A stretch of 64,000 bases of DNA, from the NCBI GenBank assembly GCA_934120645.1, contig CAKOUO010000006.1:11752-75751 (forward strand), written 5' to 3'. A program made the position numbers and the translations under genes. This stretch comes from an uncultured Clostridia bacterium. Its GTDB lineage: Bacteria; Bacillota; Clostridia; TANB77; CAG-508. Below, piece after piece: positions 8,586 to 15,212 of the stretch. The notes under the pieces were generated by a model that saw nothing but the letters and a program-made list of their open reading frames with translations, ran no database searches and was not told where the DNA came from. Within the stretch, counting starts at the first letter, position 1. Every line of letters begins with the position of its first letter.

Positions 8586-9407
8586 TTATTTAAATTGTGA
8601 AGATGTATTAGAAGAAGGGTTTGACATATCATAAATATCTTCTACATTTTCATCTTTGTAAATTTGTTTATATAAATCATAAATATTGTGAATTTTACCC
8701 ATATTTCTAATAAAAGTTAAATTAGATATATTTTTTGTAGAAACTTTATTGTTTTTAACATTTTTAAAGTAAACCATGTTTTGTTCTTTGTCAAATAAAA
8801 TATGATCATTAGGAGATTCTATTTCATTTGATGATGTAACAAAAATATAATTATCATTAATTTTATTATTATTTACAATTGGGCGTCTACCAAGTTCAAT
8901 TCTATAGTCAGATTTACTATCATTTACATGTAAATACCAACTATTTGCAAAATCATTTATATCAACTTCAAAACTATAATGTAAAGTATCATTATAAACA
9001 ATAAGAACAGGTTTTGTAGTTTCAAAGAAGTTTTCTCCATATTGTTTTTTATAATTTTCTCTATCTTTATCAGAAATTTCCCAATAAATGAATAAAGTTG
9101 TAGGTGTTTGTGCTAAAACTTTTACAACTGTTTGATTATAACTATAAGGTAAATCATAATATTCATTAGTTATAAGAACTTTTTTCTTAGATGTTGATTT
9201 TGTAGTTGTTCTTTTTGTAGGAGATTTTTTTGTTGTTTTTGATACTTTTGTTTCAGATTTTGTAGTTGTACTCTTTTTTGCAGAAGCAGATTTAGTACTT
9301 GAGTTAGATTTTGACTTAGTTTTAGTTGTACTGCTTTTTATATTATCTACTTTTTTTGTTTTTAATTCTTTTTCTATTTCTTTATTTTCTTTTGGTTTTC
9401 TTGGCAT
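8586..9407 (-). CDS. DUF4912 protein with Lys/Ser/Thr-rich N-terminus
   Basis: A 273-residue protein. Residues about 1-75 are a low-complexity basic tail of Lys, Ser and Thr (repeats such as 'TTKSETKVSKTTKKS'), suggesting binding to nucleic acid or polyanions. Residues about 80-190 form a DUF4912 domain: 'LPYSYNQTVVKVLAQTPTTL' followed by 'FIYWEIS' and a 'SWYLHVNDSKSDYRIELGRR' block. The domain is thought to be a beta-sandwich and is often beside GH57 enzymes; carbohydrate binding is an inference. An aggagg site precedes the ATG. A weak leftward promoter may lie near 9440-9475. Confidence 0.8.
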   Translation of the reverse strand: MPRKPKENKEIEKELKTKKVDNIKSSTTKTKSKSNSSTKSASAKKSTTTKSETKVSKTTKKSPTKRTTTKSTSKKKVLITNEYYDLPYSYNQTVVKVLAQTPTTLFIYWEISDKDRENYKKQYGENFFETTKPVLIVYNDTLHYSFEVDINDFANSWYLHVNDSKSDYRIELGRRPIVNNNKINDNYIFVTSSNEIESPNDHILFDKEQNMVYFKNVKNNKVSTKNISNLTFIRNMGKIHNIYDLYKQIYKDENVEDIYDMSNPSSNTSSQFK

Positions 9408-9685
9408 TTTTTCCTCCTATGTATATCTCATTTTTCTTTTATATATACTATAATAAAATTGAAATAAATTCAAGTAAAATAAACAAAAAAAATAAAAGAA
9501 TTTCAATAAAATTTTGGAAAATGACAAATTATTTTTCTTGATTTTTCAGTAAGACCATGATAATATAATGCCATGCAATAAATTTAATTAAACAACTTAG
9601 GAATTATAGATTAACAAGTACTAGAAACAACAAAACTTAGTAAAGAATATATAGAAAAAATAAAAAAAGAAAAGAAGGAATTTAC

Positions 9686-10126
9686 ATGTCAAGAATAAGA
9701 TTAGCAGGTATTATACCAATGGAAGATGGATTTGCTTTAATGCATAGAAAAGATGTAATAAAAAATCCAGATAGAAAAGAATATTATGTTTTCCCTGGAG
9801 GAGGAAGAGAAGGGGAAGAAACATATGAAGAAGGAACTTTAAGAGAAATAAAAGAAGAATTTGGAATAGATGTAAGAATTGTAAAAAAATTATATGAAGA
9901 ATATTCAGAAAAATTTGACCAAACAACAATATATTATTTATGTGAATATGTAAGTGGAAAATTTGGAACAGGAACAGGACCTGAATTTTCAAATGATCCT
10001 AAATATATAGATAGTGGAAAATACCTTCCTGAAATAGTAAAAAGAGAAGATATAGAAAAAATTCCATTAATGCCACCAGAAATTAAAGAAAAATTTGTAG
10101 ATGACATAAGAAAAAATAAAATTTAA
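9686..10126 (+). CDS. NUDIX hydrolase
   Basis: A 146-residue single-domain protein with a complete Nudix box 'GGGREGEETYEEGTLREIKE' continuing EFGI (about residues 36-59), matching G-x5-E-x7-REUxEExGU. Nudix enzymes cleave nucleoside diphosphates linked to another group. The substrate cannot be told from sequence; the C-terminal 'PEIVKREDIEKIPLMPPEIK' resembles uncharacterised Nudix proteins. It starts at an ATG after an agaagga site and stands alone between divergent DUF4912 and the rpsB promoter. Confidence 0.9.
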   Translation: MSRIRLAGIIPMEDGFALMHRKDVIKNPDRKEYYVFPGGGREGEETYEEGTLREIKEEFGIDVRIVKKLYEEYSEKFDQTTIYYLCEYVSGKFGTGTGPEFSNDPKYIDSGKYLPEIVKREDIEKIPLMPPEIKEKFVDDIRKNKI

Positions 10127-10136
10127 TAAAAAATGC

Positions 10137-10165
10137 TTGCAATTATAGGAAAATGCTGGTATAAT
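10137..10165 (+). promoter_or_regulatory. Sigma-A type promoter of rpsB-tsf
   Basis: TTGCAA (10137-10142), a 17-base spacer and TATAAT (10160-10165) with an extended TGG just before the -10. It is placed about 110 bases upstream of the rpsB start, leaving a structured leader. Confidence 0.85.
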
Positions 10166-10171
10166 AATATG

Positions 10172-10274
10172 CGTATTAAACACATAAAGCAAGTTTAAAG
10201 GGAAGTGCCAAGAAATTGGTCCTATTTAAATGATGAACTTTATGGAAGTAAAAACAAAAAGGGAGGAATTTAAA
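10172..10274 (+). other. rpsB 5' leader, probably structured
   Basis: About 100 bases between the promoter and the rpsB ATG with no better reading frame. It contains a CCAA-GAAA-TTGG hairpin closed by a GNRA-type tetraloop (10208-10219) in a more GC-rich stretch than its surroundings. Autoregulatory leaders bound by S2 are known in several bacteria, so such a leader is plausible, but I cannot match it to a named family. Confidence 0.45.
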
Positions 10275-11057
10275 ATGGCAGTAGTTGCAATGAAACAATT
10301 ACTTGAAGCAGGTGTTCACTTTGGACATCAAACAAGAAGATGGGATCCTAAAATGGCTGAATATATATTCCAAGCTAGAAACGGAATCCATATAATCGAT
10401 TTACAAAAAACATCTAAAAAATTAGATGAAGCTTATGCATTCTTAAAAGAACAAGTTGAAGAAGGAAAAACAGTTTTATTTGTTGGAACAAAAAAACAAG
10501 CTCAAGAATGTATGAAAGAAGCAGCAATCAAATCAGGAATGTACTATGTTGATCAAAGATGGTTAGGAGGAATGCTAACAAACTTTGATACTATAAGAAC
10601 AAGAGTACAAAGATTAAAAGATTTAGAAAAAATGGCAGAAGACGGAACTTTTGAAGTATTACCTAAAAAAGAAGTAATATTACTTAAAAAAGAAATGGAA
10701 AAACTAGAAAGAAACTTAGGTGGAATTAAAGAAATGGACAAATTACCTGGAGTTATATTCTTAGTAGATCCTAAAAAAGAACATATAGCTATATTAGAAG
10801 CTAAAAAATTAGGAATACCAGTAATAGGATTAGTTGATACAAACTGTAATCCTGAAGAAGTTGACTATGCTATACCAGGAAATGATGACGCTATAAGAGC
10901 TGTAAAATTAATAGCAGATGTTATGGCAAATGCTATCATTGAAGGTAAACAAGGAGAAAGCTTTGACGCAGAAGAAGTACAAGAAACTGAAGCTACTTCA
11001 GAAGAACCAGAGCAAATCTCAATGGAAGAAGTTGTAGAAAACAGCGAAGAAGAATAA
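10275..11057 (+). CDS. rpsB: 30S ribosomal protein S2
   Basis: A 260-residue S2 protein of the small ribosomal subunit: 'MKQLLEAGVHFGHQTRRWDP' near the start, 'RNGIHIIDLQKTSKKLDEAY' and 'TKKQAQECMKEAA' follow, then 'DQRWLGGMLTNFDTI' and 'GIPVIGLVDTNCNPEEVDY'. The open frame extends 15 codons upstream to 10230, but the ATG at 10275 is preceded by a strong gggagg site and fits the family start. The C-terminal tail is acidic, as is common in Bacillota. tsf follows after a structured gap of about 110 bases. Confidence 0.97.
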   Translation: MAVVAMKQLLEAGVHFGHQTRRWDPKMAEYIFQARNGIHIIDLQKTSKKLDEAYAFLKEQVEEGKTVLFVGTKKQAQECMKEAAIKSGMYYVDQRWLGGMLTNFDTIRTRVQRLKDLEKMAEDGTFEVLPKKEVILLKKEMEKLERNLGGIKEMDKLPGVIFLVDPKKEHIAILEAKKLGIPVIGLVDTNCNPEEVDYAIPGNDDAIRAVKLIADVMANAIIEGKQGESFDAEEVQETEATSEEPEQISMEEVVENSEEE

Positions 11058-11071
11058 TAAATATAAAATAA

Positions 11072-11125
11072 AAAGGGCGAGCAACGCTCGTACGAAAATA
11101 TTCGGACGTAGCAAGCTGGCCCTTT
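11072..11125 (+). other. GC-rich structured element between rpsB and tsf
   Basis: An outer pair AAAGGG (11072-11077) with CCCTTT (11120-11125) encloses a tight CGAGC-aac-GCTCG hairpin (11078-11090) and a second stem with TACG (11091-11094) against CGTA (11107-11110). Local GC is about twice that of the surroundings. It could be a terminator or attenuator setting the rpsB:tsf ratio, or a dispersed palindromic repeat. Confidence 0.6.
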
Positions 11126-11166
11126 AATTTAAAATATAATTAAATAATAAAGGGAGGAATTTTTAA

Positions 11167-12045
11167 ATGGTTACAGCAAGTTTAGTAAAAGAATTAAGAG
11201 AAAAAACAGGAGCAGGAATGATGGACTGCAAAAAAGTTTTAACAGAAACTGATGGAGATATGGAAAAAGCAATGGATTTACTAAGAGAAAGAGGAATTGC
11301 AAAAGCAGCTAAAAAATCAGGAAGAGTTGCAGCAGAAGGATTAGTAGAAGCTTATATTTCAGAAGATGGAAAAAAAGGTGCTGTTGTAGAAGTTAATTCT
11401 GAAACAGACTTTGTTGCTAAAAACGAAGAATTTAAAACATTTGTTATGAATGTAGCAAAACAAATAGTAGATACAAACCCAGCAGATGTTGAAGCATTAT
11501 TAGCTCAACCAGCAGAATTCGAAGCTGGAAAAACAGTTCAAGAAGCTTTAGTTGGAAAAATAGCAACAATAGGAGAAAACTTATCAATCAGAAGATTTGT
11601 AAGATTTGAATCAACAGGATTAGTAGCAAAATATATACATGGTGATGGAAAAATAGCTGTATTAGTTAATATGTCAAAAGGAACAGAAGAAGTTGCTAAA
11701 GATATTTGTATGCAAATTGCAGCTGCTAGACCAGAATATGTAAGAAAAGAAGAAGTTCCACAAGAAAGAGTAGACAAAGAAATGGAAATTCTAAAAATTC
11801 AAACAATGAATGAAGGAAAACCAGAAGCAATAGCTGAAAAAATAGTTCAAGGTAGAATTGGAAAATTCTATGAAGAAATTTGTTTAGTAGATCAAGCTTT
11901 TGTTAAAGATCCAAGCAAAAAAGTATCTCAATTATTAGCTGAAACAGATAGCGATGTTGTAGCATTTGCTAGATTAGAAAAAGGTGAAGGAATTGAGAAA
12001 AAAGAAGAAAACTTTGCAGAAGAAGTTATGAACCAATTAAAATAA
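11167..12045 (+). CDS. tsf: Elongation factor Ts
   Basis: This 292-residue factor recycles EF-Tu by exchanging GDP for GTP. The N-terminal UBA-like domain with 'LREKTGAGMMDCKKVLTETD' (about residues 9-28) and the core motif 'EVNSETDFVAKNEEF' (about 74-88) are classic. The central coiled-coil and C-terminal 'QAFVKDPSKKV' block are also present. It has its own gggagg site. Codon choice is slightly more GC-tolerant than its neighbours, as expected for a highly expressed gene. Confidence 0.97.
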   Translation: MVTASLVKELREKTGAGMMDCKKVLTETDGDMEKAMDLLRERGIAKAAKKSGRVAAEGLVEAYISEDGKKGAVVEVNSETDFVAKNEEFKTFVMNVAKQIVDTNPADVEALLAQPAEFEAGKTVQEALVGKIATIGENLSIRRFVRFESTGLVAKYIHGDGKIAVLVNMSKGTEEVAKDICMQIAAARPEYVRKEEVPQERVDKEMEILKIQTMNEGKPEAIAEKIVQGRIGKFYEEICLVDQAFVKDPSKKVSQLLAETDSDVVAFARLEKGEGIEKKEENFAEEVMNQLK

Positions 12046-12098
12046 ACAAACTTATAAAAAATAAAAAATAGGGTAAATTATAAAAAAGGAGAAAATCT

Positions 12099-12941
12099 AT
12101 GTTAGTAGAAATTATCAAATTTATAATTTACTCTATTTTTATAGTTTTAATATCAAAATATATATTAGTAACAACTTTAAGAAAATTAGCAGAAAGTTTG
12201 AATCTAAAAGCAAAAACAGTAGGAGATATAGCAGGATATGCAACATCAATACCAGAATTTTTAACAATAACAACATCTAGCCTTAGGGGATTAGTTGGAG
12301 CAAGTGTATATAATATAATAAGTTCTAATATAATAAATTTAATACAATATATTGGAGCAATAATTTTAAATAAAAATACGCAAAGATTAAAAAACAAAGC
12401 AATTATAACAGATTTAGTATTAGTAATATTAACAATTATAATTCCAATAATATTAATAGTATTTAAAATTAGATTAAATTTAGCAATAGTCCCAATATTT
12501 ATAATACTATATTTGGCATTTATATATATAAATAGTAATGTCCATAAATTGTACTTGCAAAAAGAAGATAAAGAAATAGAAGAAGAATTTGAAAATGAGA
12601 AAAAAGTAGAAAGAGGAAATAAATTAAATTCATTAAAATATATAGCGTATTTAATTATAACAGGAATATTATTATATTTTATAGGAGAAGCATTAGGAAA
12701 TACACTAGAAAATTTATGTAATTTATTTAATGTACCACAAATAATAATAGGAATACTTTTAGGATTTACAACAAGTATACCAGAATTATTAACATTTTTT
12801 GAAGCACAAAAACACCACAAAAAAGCAGAAGATGATATGCTTGGAGTTGTTGAAGCAACAAATAATTTATTAACATCTAATATATTAAATCTATTTATAA
12901 TTCAAACAATAGGAATAATTATAATTAGTATAGTACAATAA
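12099..12941 (+). CDS. CaCA-type cation exchanger homologue
   Basis: A 280-residue membrane protein with about eight to ten hydrophobic helices in two halves separated by a charged loop (about residues 150-175, rich in Glu and Lys). Each half has the alpha-repeat signature of sodium/calcium exchangers: 'GYATSIPEFLT' followed by 'SSNIINL' (about 45-85), and 'GFTTSIPELLT' followed by 'ATNNLLTSNILNL' (about 225-265). The conserved Glu residues in both SIPE motifs are the expected cation ligands. The ion and the partner ion are unknown. It is shorter than typical YrbG-like proteins (about 320). Confidence 0.8.
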   Translation: MLVEIIKFIIYSIFIVLISKYILVTTLRKLAESLNLKAKTVGDIAGYATSIPEFLTITTSSLRGLVGASVYNIISSNIINLIQYIGAIILNKNTQRLKNKAIITDLVLVILTIIIPIILIVFKIRLNLAIVPIFIILYLAFIYINSNVHKLYLQKEDKEIEEEFENEKKVERGNKLNSLKYIAYLIITGILLYFIGEALGNTLENLCNLFNVPQIIIGILLGFTTSIPELLTFFEAQKHHKKAEDDMLGVVEATNNLLTSNILNLFIIQTIGIIIISIVQ

Positions 12942-13018
12942 TTTAATAAAAATATTGACAAATTATTAATAATGTAATAAATTATAAAAAAACAAAAGAA
13001 TTATAAAGGAGAAGTAAA

Positions 13019-13372
13019 ATGGAAAAAAATACAGAATACGAAGAAGAATTTAATACTATAAAAAGATATTTAGCATTAAAACCTGAAAGTACAAAAGTTG
13101 AAGTTAGTTACTATACACAAGTTTCACTACCAATAATAGATGAATTGATAGAAAAAGAAAGATTGGAACAAAAAAATGGATATTTAGTACTAGCAAGAAA
13201 ACGTAGTATGACAGAGGAAAAAAGAAGAAAGCTTATAGAAGGTCTTTCAGCATATAGAACAAAAAACGAACCTGAAAATCAAAAATCAAAATTAGTAGAA
13301 GATTTGGAAAATAAATATGGAAGAAAATCTAATTATCAAATAGATGAGTTAGAAGAAGAGGAAGAAAGATAA
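13019..13372 (+). CDS. Small protein of unknown function with winged-helix-like N-terminus
   Basis: A 117-residue soluble protein I do not recognise. Residues about 8-60 ('FNTIKRYLALKPESTKVEVS' and 'LPIIDELIEKERLEQKNGYL') read as a helix-turn-helix with a short wing, similar to small winged-helix folds. The C-terminal half is highly charged and probably disordered. It has an aaaggag site and is followed by a terminator, so it is separate from the hrcA operon. A regulatory role is only an inference. Confidence 0.6.
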   Translation: MEKNTEYEEEFNTIKRYLALKPESTKVEVSYYTQVSLPIIDELIEKERLEQKNGYLVLARKRSMTEEKRRKLIEGLSAYRTKNEPENQKSKLVEDLENKYGRKSNYQIDELEEEEER

Positions 13373-13406
13373 AACAGTGAATTTTATTTAATTTACTGTT
13401 TTTTAT
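13371..13406 (+). terminator. Intrinsic terminator upstream of hrcA
   Basis: Arms aaaacagtgaatt (13371-13383) and aatttactgtttt (13390-13402), with one G-U wobble, followed by a T run. It insulates the heat-shock operon from the upstream gene. Confidence 0.8.
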
Positions 13407-13480
13407 TATTGTAAAATCTTAAGTAATATTCACAGAAATTTTAAATAAGAATACTGTTCACAAAAAATTCACAAATATTT

Positions 13481-13507
13481 TTAGCAAAAGGTATTGACAA
13501 GTGCTAA
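13481..13507 (+). promoter_or_regulatory. CIRCE operator 1 (HrcA site) over the -35 of the hrcA operon
   Basis: TTAGCAAAA - 9 bases - AAGTGCTAA. Compared with the consensus TTAGCACTC-N9-GAGTGCTAA, the outer six positions of each arm match. The spacer and right arm overlap the TTGACA -35 box, so HrcA binding would block RNA polymerase directly. Confidence 0.75.
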
Positions 13508-13522
13508 AAAAGGATATAATAT
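13494..13522 (+). promoter_or_regulatory. Sigma-A type promoter of hrcA-grpE-dnaK-dnaJ
   Basis: TTGACA (13494-13499) with TAATAT at a 17-base spacing (13517-13522); an overlapping TATAAT at 13515-13520 gives a 15-base spacing. It is flanked by CIRCE elements on both sides. Confidence 0.8.
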
Positions 13523-13531
13523 ATATGAAGA

Positions 13532-13558
13532 TTAGCAAACAAAACAAAAGAGTGCTAA
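13532..13558 (+). promoter_or_regulatory. CIRCE operator 2 downstream of the -10
   Basis: TTAGCAAAC - 9 bases - GAGTGCTAA. The right arm is a perfect match to the consensus and the left arm matches at 7 of 9. It lies between the -10 box and the hrcA start codon at 13572, in the usual CIRCE position. Confidence 0.9.
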
Positions 13559-13571
13559 AAGAGGTGATAAG

Positions 13572-14582
13572 ATGCTAGATGATAGAAAAAAGAAAGTATT
13601 ACAAGCTATTGTTGAACAATACATCAATACAGCAGAGCCAGTTAGTTCAAATGCATTAACAAATAATGAAGAATTAAAATATAGTAGTGCAACAATTAGA
13701 AATGAAATGGCAGACTTAGAAAAATCAGGATACTTAGAAAAAACACATACATCAAGCGGAAGAATACCTTCAGAAAAAGGATATAGATACTATGTAGATG
13801 AATTATTAAAAGATGATAATATTAGTCTAGAAGAAATCAAATATATAAGTGACAAATTAGAAACGAAAGTAAATGAAATAGAGGACCTAACAAAATTAAC
13901 AACAACTACAATATCAGAAATAACACATTATACAACATTAGCAATTGGACCTAGCACACAAAATCAATTAATAGAAGAAGTAAAATTTGTATTATTAGGA
14001 CCAAGAATGTTAATGGCAATAATTCTTACAAATACTGGAATGGTAAAAGAAACTATAATAAAATTTGATGAAGATATTTCTGAAAAACAAGTAGAAACAA
14101 TAAATTATATGTTTAACAATAAATTAAAAGGTCAACCACTAGAAATTATAGATTTACCACTAGAAAAATACTTGATAAACGAAATGAAATATAGTGTAAA
14201 GGTAATAAAACCAATAATTGAACAAATAAAGAAAGTAATTTCAGAAGATAGACAATTATATCTAGAAGGTGCAAATAAATCCTTTGATTTACCAGAATTT
14301 AATAGTTTAGAAGTTGCCAAAAAATTTGTTAATGTAATTGACGAAAAAGATTTAATGACAGATATATTAAATTCAGGATTTGCAAAAGATATAAATGTTT
14401 ATATAGGTGACGAAAATGAAAAAGAAGAACTAAAAGATTTTAGTGTTATTACATTTAAACATAAGGTAGGAAACAAAGATTTAGGAACAATAGGAATTAT
14501 AGGTCCAAAAAGAATGGATTACTCAAAAGTTATTTCAGTTATGAAATATATAAATAAAAAATTAAAAGATAAAGGAATGTAA
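13572..14582 (+). CDS. hrcA: Heat-inducible transcription repressor HrcA
   Basis: This 336-residue repressor binds CIRCE operators and is helped to fold by GroEL, linking chaperone supply to transcription. The N-terminal winged helix starts 'LDDRKKKVLQAIVEQYINTA' and contains 'SSATIRNEMADLEKSGYLEK' then 'THTSSGRIPSEKGYRYYVD' (about residues 38-78). The C-terminal domain ends with 'GTIGIIGPKRMDYSKVI', the conserved family block. It is the first gene of its own operon, so it is autoregulated. The targets visible here are the two CIRCE pairs in this window. Confidence 0.97.
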   Translation: MLDDRKKKVLQAIVEQYINTAEPVSSNALTNNEELKYSSATIRNEMADLEKSGYLEKTHTSSGRIPSEKGYRYYVDELLKDDNISLEEIKYISDKLETKVNEIEDLTKLTTTTISEITHYTTLAIGPSTQNQLIEEVKFVLLGPRMLMAIILTNTGMVKETIIKFDEDISEKQVETINYMFNNKLKGQPLEIIDLPLEKYLINEMKYSVKVIKPIIEQIKKVISEDRQLYLEGANKSFDLPEFNSLEVAKKFVNVIDEKDLMTDILNSGFAKDINVYIGDENEKEELKDFSVITFKHKVGNKDLGTIGIIGPKRMDYSKVISVMKYINKKLKDKGM

Positions 14583-14598
14583 AGAAAGAGGCGAGAAA

Positions 14599-15096
14599 AT
14601 GGCAGAAAAAGAAAATCAAGAAAAAAATGAAAAAGAAGAAAAAATAACACCAGAACAAGAAAAATTACAAGAAAAACAAAAAGAACTAGATGATTTGACT
14701 GATAGATATAAAAGAATATTAGCAGAATTTGAAAATCATAAAAAAAGAAGTCAAAAAGAAAGAGAAGGATTATATAATTCAATATTAGGAGATATAATAG
14801 AAGTTATACTTCCAATATTAGATAATCTAGAAAATGCAGCAAAAGTTGAAACAACAGATGAAAATTATAAAAAAGGAATTGAACTTGTATTAAAACAATT
14901 CCAAGATGTCCTTAAGTCAAAAGGAGTAGAAGAAATAAAAGCTCTTGGAGAAACTTTTGATCCAGAATTACATGAAGCCGTAAGTAGTGTGCAAGACGAA
15001 ACAAAAGGAGAAAAAGAAATAGTCCAAGAATACAGAAAAGGCTACAAATTAGGACATAAAGTTATTAGACATTCTATGGTAGTCGTAGCAAATTAG
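14599..15096 (+). CDS. grpE: Nucleotide exchange factor GrpE
   Basis: This 165-residue co-chaperone releases ADP from DnaK. It begins with a charged, probably disordered segment (about 1-30), then a long helix 'LTDRYKRILAEFENHKKRSQ', and ends with the beta-wing region 'VEEIKALGETFDPELHEAVS' and 'YRKGYKLGHKVIRHSMVVVA'. It lies 16 bases after hrcA with its own site. A pair of inverted REP-like palindromes separates it from dnaK. Confidence 0.96.
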   Translation: MAEKENQEKNEKEEKITPEQEKLQEKQKELDDLTDRYKRILAEFENHKKRSQKEREGLYNSILGDIIEVILPILDNLENAAKVETTDENYKKGIELVLKQFQDVLKSKGVEEIKALGETFDPELHEAVSSVQDETKGEKEIVQEYRKGYKLGHKVIRHSMVVVAN

Positions 15097-15113
15097 TTAT
15101 CAAACTTTAAAAG

Positions 15114-15193
15114 TTGTCAAAGGGGACGGGGATTTTTGACAACTTAGAATATAAAAATAAAAAGTTGTCAAAAACCCCCGTCCCTTTTGACAA
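15114..15193. repeat. Inverted pair of REP-like palindromes between grpE and dnaK
   Basis: Two 29-base units, 15114-15142 and 15165-15193, each with TTGTCAAA-type and TTTGACAA-type ends around a GGGGACGGGG-type core, arranged head to head and differing at a few positions. Each unit folds on itself weakly, and the two units pair with each other strongly. GC content is far above background. The layout resembles bacterial interspersed mosaic elements. The family differs from the TGTCC family around the RAYT gene at 55 kb. Confidence 0.85.
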
Positions 15194-15212
15194 GATTAGG
15201 GAGGAATTTAAA

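Noticed and set aside
9560..9685. Possible coding remnant before the NUDIX gene (frame reading LETTKLSKEYIEKIKKE)
   Set aside because: It looks like a protein tail but is too short, lacks a start and overlaps the NUDIX leader; chance in A-rich DNA cannot be excluded.
10230..10274. N-terminal extension of ribosomal protein S2
   Set aside because: There is no ribosome binding site before 10230 and the ATG at 10275 has gggagg at the right distance and the family N-terminus.
15114..15193. Terminal inverted repeats of an insertion sequence between grpE and dnaK
   Set aside because: The two units are only 22 bases apart with no transposase between them, and each has its own inverted ends; a paired REP element fits better.
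15114..15212. N-terminal extension of DnaK by 33 residues
   Set aside because: These codons come from the REP pair and lack family similarity; a strong Shine-Dalgarno precedes the internal ATG at 15213.
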